A program made the translations under genes and the position numbers. From contig JAMOUE010000249.1 in assembly GCA_027068235.1 (NCBI GenBank), positions 1 through 8,268 of the forward strand: a stretch of 8,268 bases of DNA. Direction: 5' to 3'. Below the pieces are notes generated by a model. That model was not told the DNA's origin, searched no databases, and saw only the letters and a program-made list of their open reading frames with translations. Shown here in pieces: positions 1-4,862 of the stretch. The stretch is from Deltaproteobacteria bacterium. GTDB lineage: Bacteria > Desulfobacterota > Dissulfuribacteria > Dissulfuribacterales > QOAL01. How positions within the stretch are numbered: position 1 is the first letter of the stretch; the number at the start of each line of letters is the position of its first letter.

Positions 1-75
1 GTAAAGGCGGGTTTTTCTCCCGCCCTACCCACACCGCCTAGCATAGCTGGTTCGCATTAGGCGGTTCACGAAGAT
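1..75 (-). other. Possible 3' end of a group II intron (domain V/VI remnant) or terminator hairpins
   Basis: On the minus strand, just after the DUF2400 stop codon, two hairpins lie in tandem. The first pairs ACCGCCTA with TAGGCGGT around a 17-nt interior that contains GCGAACC. The second pairs GGCGGG with CCCGCC around AGAAAAA and is followed by TTTAC at the window edge. The arrangement AACCGCC...GGCGGTGTGGG plus a second G/C hairpin resembles the domain V and domain VI ends of bacterial group II introns as I remember them. The inner stem of the first hairpin is poor, no intron-encoded reverse transcriptase is present, and the edge cuts the element, so it would be a decayed or truncated copy. 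Alternatively the second hairpin, with only a short T run, may simply end the upstream operon. This call is tentative. Confidence 0.35.
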
Positions 76-100
76 TACCGGGCCGTAGCCTGGTAGTGGA

Positions 101-952
101 TCATGCCTCATCGCCTTCAAGGCATAATCTGGGTACGTCTTCTCGTGAAAGCTCGCTCCTAATTCCAAATCTTGTGAGTACAAAGTCATACTTTACTGGA
201 TCTTCGGGATTGATTTGTTTAAACGCCTCTGTAATCTCAATGGCGCAGTTTAATCCAGCCTGTTTCTTTTTTGTAAAACCTATACTTTTTGCAATGTTGA
301 ACATATGTGTATCAAGAGGCACAAGAAGATCGCAAGGCTTTACACAGCTCCAGCCGCCGGGGTCAACTTCATCTTTCCTTACCATCCATCTGAGATAAAG
401 AAAAAGGCGTTTGCAGGCGCTTTTCTTTTGGGGGTCAGGAAGAAGATAAGATTTATCAAGTTGGGCAAGATCTAAAAATTCCCTGACAAAGGCTGAAAGT
501 CTTTCAACAATTAGCGGCATTTTGGTAGTGGAAAGATCTTGAGCAGGGTTTGCAAATGCCTCCTCTATTGATCCATATCTTTCAAGCAGAGCCTTTAGGC
601 CTGTGAGAAAGGCTATCATGTCTGGTGCTTTTGTGAATCTGTAATGAAAATCAGCGAATCTTCTCTTTATCTCAGTTTTATCTTGACTGAGTAAAAACCT
701 CCTTGGCCTCATTTCCATTTTTTCAAGGCATTGGGAGATTTTTTTTAGGATCTGAGCTACTCTGCCATAGGCCAGACAGGCACATATCAACCCTGCTACT
801 TCTCTCTCTCTTGGATCTGGGAAAAGATAGAGGAATTCCAGTGGGTCTGGATGGACAAATTTCCTTTTATTGTATTTTGCATAAAGGGCCTCAAGGCCCT
901 TGAATAAATTTGATGAACTAGGCTTTGCCACAGCACGAACCCGGACCTGCAC
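101..952 (-). CDS. TIGR02757 / DUF2400 family protein
   Basis: This is a 283-residue protein of the conserved TIGR02757 (DUF2400) family, whose function is not established. Family hallmarks seen are HPDPLEFLYLFPDPRERE near residues 34-51, the ACLAYGRVAQI stretch at 58-68, and a C-terminal VPLDTHMFNIAKSIGF block at 211-226. That last block resembles the catalytic VDTH region of endonuclease III-like HhH-GPD DNA glycosylases, with Asp214 in the matching place; this resemblance is my inference. The start is GTG at 952, inside the 3' end of the upstream FmdB gene, which it overlaps by 35 nt. A second GTG at 931 would give a 276-residue protein and fits the shorter N-termini usual in the family. 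Neither has a convincing Shine-Dalgarno sequence, so translation may depend on reinitiation after the fmdB-like gene. It is the last gene of the operon, and its role there is unclear. Confidence 0.85.
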   Translation of the reverse strand: MQVRVRAVAKPSSSNLFKGLEALYAKYNKRKFVHPDPLEFLYLFPDPREREVAGLICACLAYGRVAQILKKISQCLEKMEMRPRRFLLSQDKTEIKRRFADFHYRFTKAPDMIAFLTGLKALLERYGSIEEAFANPAQDLSTTKMPLIVERLSAFVREFLDLAQLDKSYLLPDPQKKSACKRLFLYLRWMVRKDEVDPGGWSCVKPCDLLVPLDTHMFNIAKSIGFTKKKQAGLNCAIEITEAFKQINPEDPVKYDFVLTRFGIRSELSREDVPRLCLEGDEA

Positions 953-1166
953 ATCCAGGGGCCATGCCAGGCCTTGAGCCGCAACAGCCGGTATCTTTAG
1001 GGCCTGGCATGGATGAACCAGAATGGCCTGTAAGAGATGAAGTAGCTGACATGAGCTTTTTTAGCTCCTTAGATCCGCATTTTGGACACTTTGGTGTAAT
1101 AGAAGAAAATACCAAAATCTCGCTTACTTCATTGCAGCTTTGGCATTCATACTCATATATTGGCAT
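918..1166 (-). CDS. FmdB-type zinc-ribbon protein with Cys-rich C-terminal tail (82 aa)
   Basis: This is a small protein of the FmdB / CxxC_CxxC_SSSS putative regulatory family. It begins with the family-typical MPIYEYECQSC. Cys8, Cys11, Cys27 and Cys30 form a two-CxxC zinc ribbon in the first 31 residues, followed by KKLMSATSS. The rest is a Gly/Pro/Ser-rich, probably disordered tail with five more cysteines (CC at 61-62, C72, CC at 78-79), suited to binding a soft metal or cluster. The reading frame is open further upstream to 1241, but the ATG at 1166 is chosen because it starts the conserved domain and has AAGGAG 10 nt ahead. It lies 29 nt after the DiNase 2 gene, and its end overlaps the DUF2400 start. 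FmdB proteins were named as putative regulators next to formamidase genes, but their biochemistry is poorly known. A metal-related role here is inferred from context. Confidence 0.88.
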   Translation of the reverse strand: MPIYEYECQSCNEVSEILVFSSITPKCPKCGSKELKKLMSATSSLTGHSGSSMPGPKDTGCCGSRPGMAPGCAGPGSCCGKA

Positions 1167-1176
1167 CTCTATCCCA

Positions 1177-1182
1177 CTCCTT
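1177..1182 (-). promoter_or_regulatory. Shine-Dalgarno site that fixes the FmdB start
   Basis: AAGGAG on the minus strand lies 10 nt before the ATG at 1166. It supports that ATG over the in-frame upstream ATG at 1241, which would lie inside the preceding DiNase gene and add a 25-residue non-conserved extension. Confidence 0.75.
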
Positions 1183-1195
1183 GCATACAAGCTTA

Positions 1196-1564
1196 TTAGT
1201 GGGCGCAACTGTGCCCATGTTTGTGTCCGTGTCCTGAACATGTAGGGCCTGATGCCCCTTGCAATTCACCCCTTATAAAGGCTTCAACCACCTTGGCCGG
1301 GTCGTCTGAGCCTACTCCGGCACTCACCTCTATGCCTGCCTGATTAAGCAGTTCTACTGCCCTTGCACCAATACCACCGCAAATTACATGATCTACTCCC
1401 ATCTCTTTGAGCCATCTTGGCAGTACTCCTGGCTCATGAGGTGGAGGAGTTTCTATTGAACTTGCTTTTATATCGCTTCCCTCTATCTCAACTATGGCAA
1501 ATTGAGGTGCATGACCAAAATGGCTGCACAGCATACCGTTTTCTACAGGAATTGCGATCTTCAT
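1196..1564 (-). CDS. DiNase (NifB/NifX-like) Fe-Mo cofactor-binding family protein, His-rich tail (122 aa)
   Basis: This is a small soluble protein of the dinitrogenase iron-molybdenum cofactor biosynthesis fold (COG1433, NifX/NafY/NifB C-terminal/ORP superfamily), which binds metal-sulfur clusters. It starts MKIAIPVENGMLCSHFGH. The CSHFGH block at 13-18, PPHEPG at 41-46 and the VICGGIGARAVELL segment at 60-73 mark the 'HFGH/PPHEPG' subgroup common in anaerobes next to Mrp genes. Residues 111-122 (GHGHKHGHSCAH) form a His/Cys tail that looks like a metal-binding appendage. The ATG at 1564 overlaps the mrp stop codon as ATGA and has AAGGAGG 10 nt ahead; longer in-frame starts inside mrp are rejected. 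It differs clearly from the other DiNase protein of the operon (4165-4629), so the two are not a recent duplication. Whether it carries a Mo-Cu-S, Fe-S or other cluster cannot be told from sequence. Confidence 0.9.
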   Translation of the reverse strand: MKIAIPVENGMLCSHFGHAPQFAIVEIEGSDIKASSIETPPPHEPGVLPRWLKEMGVDHVICGGIGARAVELLNQAGIEVSAGVGSDDPAKVVEAFIRGELQGASGPTCSGHGHKHGHSCAH

Positions 1565-2457
1565 GACTTTTGTTCCTCCTTGGTCTTTTGCTCCTCTTTC
1601 TTTTGCAAGACCATTTGTTGGGTTACGTTGATCACGTTCTGACAAATCTTTTCAAATGCCTCTGCAGTATGGCTGTTTGGATACATTGCCATAATGGGCT
1701 TACCTGCATCCCCTGTGGTGACGATCCTTGGATCTACAGGGACTTTCCCGAGAAAGGGGATGCCAGTTTCTTCAGCAAGTTTTTCTCCACCGCCTCTTTT
1801 GAATACGTCAATGGCCTTGCCACAGTGTGGGCATATCATGCCACTCATATTTTCAACTATGCCAATAATTGGCATTCCTACCTTTTTGCAAAAGGAAATG
1901 GATTTTCTTACGTCTAAAAGGGCAACTTCTTGTGGAGTTGTCACAACAACGGCATAGGCATCTGGTATGGTCTGAGCAACTGTCATTTGCTCGTCTCCTG
2001 TGCCTGGTGGTGCATCTATAACAAGATAGTCAAGCTTGCCCCATTCAATATCGTATATGAACTGCCTGATGGCAGACATCTTCATTGGTCCTCTCCACAT
2101 CACTGCCGAGTCTTTCTCCGGAAGAAGAGGCTCTACAGACATAAATTTCAGATTAGGTGAGTAGTAAACTGGGCCTACTGTGCCATCTGGCCTACGCTGG
2201 AGCTCTCCACGTTCCAGCCCAAGCATCTTTGGGACATTGGGGCCGTGTATATCTACGTCTAGCAGTCCTACATAGAAGTTCTGCAAAGACAGTCCTACGG
2301 CAAGGTTGATGGATACTGTGCTTTTGCCTACGCCTCCCTTACCGCTCATGACCATGATTTTATGCTCAATCTGAGACAGCTTTTCCTTTATTTTCTTGTC
2401 CTGTTCATTAAGTACTGGATTGGCTGTCTTTTTTTCATCATTTTTGTTCTGGCTCAC
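1561..2457 (-). CDS. mrp: Mrp/NBP35 (ApbC) family P-loop ATPase, Fe-S cluster carrier type
   Basis: This is a 298-residue cytoplasmic ATPase of the Mrp/ApbC/Nbp35 family, whose members bind and transfer [4Fe-4S] clusters; in the Desulfovibrio ORP system an Mrp protein partners the orange protein. Visible motifs are the deviant Walker A GKGGVGKST at 39-47, DVDIHGPN at 67-74, DAPPGTGDE at 148-156, and the CPHC pair at 209-212 that in the family bridges a cluster at the dimer interface. The length suits a Mrp without an N-terminal domain; no N-terminal cysteine cluster or DUF59 domain is present. The start is GTG at 2457, backed by a near-perfect AGGAGGT 5 nt upstream. The C-terminus is a charged KKEEQKTKEEQKS tail made by a DNA repeat. 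It follows MinD-ferredoxin ATPase B by 10 nt and overlaps DiNase 2 by 4 nt, which supports joint work on one cluster-bearing protein. Confidence 0.95.
   Translation of the reverse strand: MSQNKNDEKKTANPVLNEQDKKIKEKLSQIEHKIMVMSGKGGVGKSTVSINLAVGLSLQNFYVGLLDVDIHGPNVPKMLGLERGELQRRPDGTVGPVYYSPNLKFMSVEPLLPEKDSAVMWRGPMKMSAIRQFIYDIEWGKLDYLVIDAPPGTGDEQMTVAQTIPDAYAVVVTTPQEVALLDVRKSISFCKKVGMPIIGIVENMSGMICPHCGKAIDVFKRGGGEKLAEETGIPFLGKVPVDPRIVTTGDAGKPIMAMYPNSHTAEAFEKICQNVINVTQQMVLQKKEEQKTKEEQKS
1564..1599 (-). repeat. Imperfect 18-bp tandem repeat at the 3' end of mrp
   Basis: Two adjacent 18-nt units on the minus strand, AAAGAGGAGCAAAAGACC (1599-1582) and AAGGAGGAACAAAAGTCA (1581-1564), match at 14 of 18 positions. 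They encode the KEEQKT/KEEQKS tail of the Mrp protein. The second unit also supplies the Shine-Dalgarno sequence of the next gene and runs into its ATG. Confidence 0.6.
1575..1581 (-). promoter_or_regulatory. Shine-Dalgarno site of DiNase gene 2, inside the mrp coding end
   Basis: AAGGAGG on the minus strand, 10 nt before the ATG at 1564, lies within the last codons of mrp. Together with the ATGA stop/start overlap it indicates translational coupling, and it sets the DiNase start at MKIAIP. Confidence 0.75.
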
Positions 2458-2462
2458 TTTTT

Positions 2463-2469
2463 ACCTCCT
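2463..2469 (-). promoter_or_regulatory. Strong Shine-Dalgarno site fixing the GTG start of mrp
   Basis: AGGAGGT on the minus strand lies 5 nt before the GTG at 2457. It overlaps the TAG stop codon (2470-2468) of the preceding ATPase gene, so ribosomes ending there sit on the mrp initiation site. No ATG occurs between this GTG and the P-loop region other than those at MVM, so GTG is the credible start. Confidence 0.8.
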
Positions 2470-3331
2470 ATAAGGTTTTTTCTATTTGCTGCCAGATATT
2501 TGCTATACTTTGGGCTGCCTTGCAATCTTTAAATTCAAATATGGTCTTTCCTTCCACCAGTGCATTTACAATTTCCCTGTCGAATGGAATGTTGCCAAGT
2601 AACTGGATATCGTTATTGAGGCAGAATTGTTCGATCCTAGAAGTCATTCCCCTATTAAGATCCCATTTGTTGATTATGATGCCAATTGGTACCTTGAAGT
2701 GTCTGGAAAGCTCAACAACCCGTTCAAGATCGTGAAGGCCGCTCATGGTGGGTTCTGTCACGCCAACAACAAAGTTTGCCCCTGAAAAGGATGAGATAAC
2801 AGGGCAGCCTATCCCTGGCGGCCCATCAACCAACATTAATTCTGCACCTTCCGCTTCTGCCTTTTCCCTTGCCTTCTGCTTGACCAAAGATACCAGTTTG
2901 CCAGAGTTTTCCTCTCCAGGCCTCAGTTCTGCATGTATAAGCGTTCCAAATCTGGTCTTAGAGACAAACCAGTAGCCGCAGTGGTTGGGGTCAAGGTCAA
3001 TGGCACCTTCGGGGCAAAAATGGGCACATACACCGCATCCTTCACAGGAAAAGTCATCCACCAAAGCCGTCTCATCAACTTCTATGGCTTCATACCGGCA
3101 AAGCTCTTTACAAGTAGCGCAGCCAGTGCATCTGTCTTTCTGGACAGTGGCCTTGACTCCAGAGACAAATTTGTGTCTTTCTGTCTTTTCAGGTGCCAAT
3201 ATAATGTGCAGGTCTGCAGCATCGACGTCACAGTCTGCTATGACTTTATTTTTACACATGTAGGCAAAACTGCTTGTAATGGTGGTTTTGCCTGTGCCGC
3301 CTTTTCCACTTAATATCAGCAGTTCCTTCAC
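2468..3331 (-). CDS. MinD-superfamily P-loop ATPase with inserted 2[4Fe-4S] ferredoxin domain (ATPase B)
   Basis: This is a 287-residue cytoplasmic ATPase of the COG1149 type: a MinD/ParA-like P-loop NTPase split by a bacterial ferredoxin domain. The deviant Walker A GKGGTGKTT lies at 9-17, DCDVDAAD at 33-40, and the Walker B-like VDGPPGIGCP at 168-177. The insert carries two CxxCxxCxxxC motifs, Cys68/71/74/78 and Cys96/99/102/106, the second followed by the usual Pro (CPEGAI). This pattern predicts two [4Fe-4S] clusters. In Desulfovibrio, such paired ATPases belong to the ORP complex. The start is GTG at 3331, overlapping the upstream stop as GTGA, with AAGGGAT a short way upstream. It is a clear paralogue of the preceding gene product, and the two may act as a heterodimer. 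ATP-driven cluster assembly or electron delivery to the DiNase proteins is inferred. Confidence 0.93.
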   Translation of the reverse strand: MKELLILSGKGGTGKTTITSSFAYMCKNKVIADCDVDAADLHIILAPEKTERHKFVSGVKATVQKDRCTGCATCKELCRYEAIEVDETALVDDFSCEGCGVCAHFCPEGAIDLDPNHCGYWFVSKTRFGTLIHAELRPGEENSGKLVSLVKQKAREKAEAEGAELMLVDGPPGIGCPVISSFSGANFVVGVTEPTMSGLHDLERVVELSRHFKVPIGIIINKWDLNRGMTSRIEQFCLNNDIQLLGNIPFDREIVNALVEGKTIFEFKDCKAAQSIANIWQQIEKTL

Positions 3332-4161
3332 GGTGAGATCCCTTCTGCAAGTTTTTTAAAGTCCTGTCTCAATTCAGGCTGCAGTTGTACAAGTGGTTGA
3401 CCAGAGGCATAGGCTTCAGCAGCAGCCTTGGAAAAGGGGATAGTCATGAGTATGGGAAGACCTTGGTCAGTGCACCAATTCTTGACAGAATCATCTCCAA
3501 TGCCCCACTTGTTTATTATCACACCCATTGGAAGCCCTAATCTTGAAATGGTGGCTGCTGCCAACTTTAGGTCATGAAGTCCAAAAGGAGTAGGCTCTGT
3601 CACAAGGATTACAAAATCACTGTCTCTTACGCTTTTTATGACAGGGCATGATGTCCCTGGAGGCGCATCCAGGATTAGCCAATCGTAATCTTGTTCTTGC
3701 GCCTTCTTCTTAACCTGTTTTATAAGAGGGGATGACATGGCTTCTCCAACTCGGAGCCTGCCTTGAAAGAAATCTATATGTTTTGCCTTTCCCCATTCTA
3801 CAACGCCTATGTCTCTCTTGTTTTCGCTAATGGCCTCATTGTCGCATACAAGAAAACAGCCTCCACATGAATGACACATATCTGGAAAGGTCATTACGGT
3901 CTTGCCAAAGATGGTGATTGCATTGAATCTACAAATTTCCTTACATTTTCCGCAGAAATTACACTTTTTTTCATCTATAATTGGGACTGGCATAGAGTAA
4001 GTGCTAGAGCCATCAATGGAAGGGTTCAAAAAAATGTGTCCGTTTGGCTCTTCTACATCACAGTCTGTATAGGCAACTGAACCTTGGCAGGAAAGTGAAA
4101 GGCTTACGGAGACCGTAGTTTTGCCTGTACCTCCTTTTCCGCTGGCAACAGCTATCTTCAT
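3328..4161 (-). CDS. MinD-superfamily P-loop ATPase with inserted 2[4Fe-4S] ferredoxin domain (ATPase A)
   Basis: This is a 277-residue paralogue of the following gene product, with the same layout. Walker A GKGGTGKTT lies at 8-16, the DCDVEEPNGH block at 33-42, the ferredoxin insert at about 60-112, the Walker B-like LILDAPPGTSCP at 163-173, and EPTPFGLHDL at 189-198. The two cluster motifs are Cys67/70/73/77 and Cys96/99/102/106. Neither has the Pro that usually follows the last Cys; they read CRFNAI and CDNEAI, so its clusters may differ in environment from those of ATPase B. The ATG at 4161 is 3 nt after the DiNase 1 stop codon, and the C-terminus overlaps the next gene by 4 nt. Such tandem pairs are typical of anaerobes and of the ORP locus of sulfate reducers. 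The role is inferred to be ATP-dependent handling of an Fe-S or Mo/Cu-S cluster. Confidence 0.93.
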   Translation of the reverse strand: MKIAVASGKGGTGKTTVSVSLSLSCQGSVAYTDCDVEEPNGHIFLNPSIDGSSTYSMPVPIIDEKKCNFCGKCKEICRFNAITIFGKTVMTFPDMCHSCGGCFLVCDNEAISENKRDIGVVEWGKAKHIDFFQGRLRVGEAMSSPLIKQVKKKAQEQDYDWLILDAPPGTSCPVIKSVRDSDFVILVTEPTPFGLHDLKLAAATISRLGLPMGVIINKWGIGDDSVKNWCTDQGLPILMTIPFSKAAAEAYASGQPLVQLQPELRQDFKKLAEGISP

Positions 4162-4164
4162 CCT

Positions 4165-4629
4165 TTAGTTACCCCGCTTGTTACGTCCCTGACCGCAACC
4201 ACATCCCTTTTTCTTGCCACTTCCTCCTCCCTTTTTCCCTTGCCATCCATTTTTAGGAGAAGGGGAAGATGTGTGGGCATCACAATCTGGGCCATCTGAG
4301 AAAGATTGTTCTCCTGAAACAAAGTTTTCAACTGCCTCAAGTGCTGTGCCTGTGACTTCAGAGACTACTTTTATGCCGGCTGCCTGAAGGACAGAGTATG
4401 CCTTTGGTCCAACCCTGCCAGTGAGCACCACATCTACTCCTGCTTCAGCCACTGCGGCTGCTGCATTTATCCCAGCACCGTGAGATGCCCCCTGAGATGG
4501 TCTATTGTCTATGATATCGATGAGTTTTTTGTTATCAGCATCCACAATAAGAAAATAGCTTGCTCTGCCAAAACGAGGATCTATTGGTGAATCCAGTGTA
4601 GTGCCAGTGGAGCTTACTGCGATTTTCAT
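4165..4629 (-). CDS. DiNase (NifX/ORP-like) Fe-Mo cofactor-binding family protein with Gly/Lys/Cys tail (154 aa)
   Basis: This is the first gene of the operon. It encodes a dinitrogenase iron-molybdenum cofactor fold protein (COG1433). It begins MKIAVSSTGTTLDSPIDPRFGRA, with the PRFGRA signature at 18-23, followed by SQGASHGAGINAAAAVAEAGVDVVLTG at about 45-71 with its conserved Gly/Ala run. This is the branch that includes the Desulfovibrio orange protein and archaeal NifX-like proteins. The domain ends near residue 107. Beyond it, about 45 residues form a low-complexity tail rich in Ser, Gly and Lys and ending with GCGCG at 142-146. The tail is probably disordered and could bind metal through Cys116, Cys143 and Cys145. 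The ATG at 4629 has GGGGAG 8 nt upstream. It is followed after 3 nt by ATPase A. It is the best ORP candidate in the operon, though cluster content is not provable from sequence. Confidence 0.92.
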   Translation of the reverse strand: MKIAVSSTGTTLDSPIDPRFGRASYFLIVDADNKKLIDIIDNRPSQGASHGAGINAAAAVAEAGVDVVLTGRVGPKAYSVLQAAGIKVVSEVTGTALEAVENFVSGEQSFSDGPDCDAHTSSPSPKNGWQGKKGGGSGKKKGCGCGQGRNKRGN

Positions 4630-4659
4630 AAGTTTATCTCCCCTGTTCGTTTATGTTTG

Positions 4660-4672
4660 TGATCCTGGATCA
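4660..4672. promoter_or_regulatory. Perfect palindrome in the operon leader, candidate operator
   Basis: TGATCC-T-GGATCA is a perfect inverted repeat with a single central base. It lies roughly 28-40 nt downstream of the predicted minus-strand transcription start and about 30 nt before the first gene. The position suits a repressor binding site, or a small leader hairpin. The flanks (TTTG on the left, AAA on the right) make it faintly CRP/FNR-like, but the odd centre does not fit that family's usual spacing. No regulator gene is present in the window. Confidence 0.35.
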
Positions 4673-4706
4673 AAAGGAGTGCGCACAATATCCAAATCTG
4701 GAAAGA

Positions 4707-4735
4707 AAGTTAGGCAGTTCAGCTTTTTGTGTCAA
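4707..4735 (-). promoter_or_regulatory. Sigma70-like promoter of the seven-gene minus-strand operon
   Basis: On the minus strand TTGACA (4735-4730) is followed after exactly 17 nt by TAACTT (4712-4707). An A-rich tract lies just upstream of the -35 box and could serve as an UP element. Transcription would begin near 4700, leaving a leader of about 70 nt before the ATG at 4629. No sigma54 -24/-12 element is seen here, in contrast to the sigma54-dependent control reported for the Desulfovibrio vulgaris ORP locus. Confidence 0.7.
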
Positions 4736-4787
4736 CGTTTTTTTTGAGCAAATGACTAAAAAAGTTTTTGAGAATAGGTCTTGGCCA

Positions 4788-4816
4788 TTCTCTTTTTGTG
4801 CTAGTAGTGATATATA
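4788..4816 (+). promoter_or_regulatory. Weak extended -10 promoter for the disulfide reductase gene
   Basis: TGA-TATATA (TG at 4808-4809, hexamer at 4811-4816) looks like an extended -10 element. The -35 position (TTCTCT, 4788-4793, 17-nt spacer) is poor. It would start transcription near 4823, about 40 nt before the ATG at 4863, in a back-to-back arrangement with the operon promoter. Confidence 0.4.
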
Positions 4817-4848
4817 GAGAAATGGGCATTTGTAAAAAAACACTTTTG

Positions 4849-4856
4849 AAAGGAGG
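4849..4856 (+). promoter_or_regulatory. Strong Shine-Dalgarno site of the disulfide reductase-rhodanese gene
   Basis: AAAGGAGG lies 6 nt before the ATG at 4863. This near-perfect site confirms that start, which also begins directly at the FAD-binding strand of the protein. Confidence 0.8.
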
Positions 4857-4862
4857 CATAGA

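Noticed and set aside
1565..1645. 27-residue N-terminal extension of DiNase 2
   Set aside because: The extension lies in the mrp coding end, is not conserved in type, and the ATG at 1564 has a strong ribosome site and begins the family-typical MKIAIP.
2933..3313. 126-residue open frame on the plus strand
   Set aside because: It is fully antisense to the ferredoxin-bearing ATPase B, with no Shine-Dalgarno sequence and no recognisable domain.
4781..4802. Possible sigma54 (-24/-12) promoter at TTGGCC...TTGTGC
   Set aside because: The GG and GC dinucleotides are about 15 nt apart, not the required 10, so the core spacing fails.
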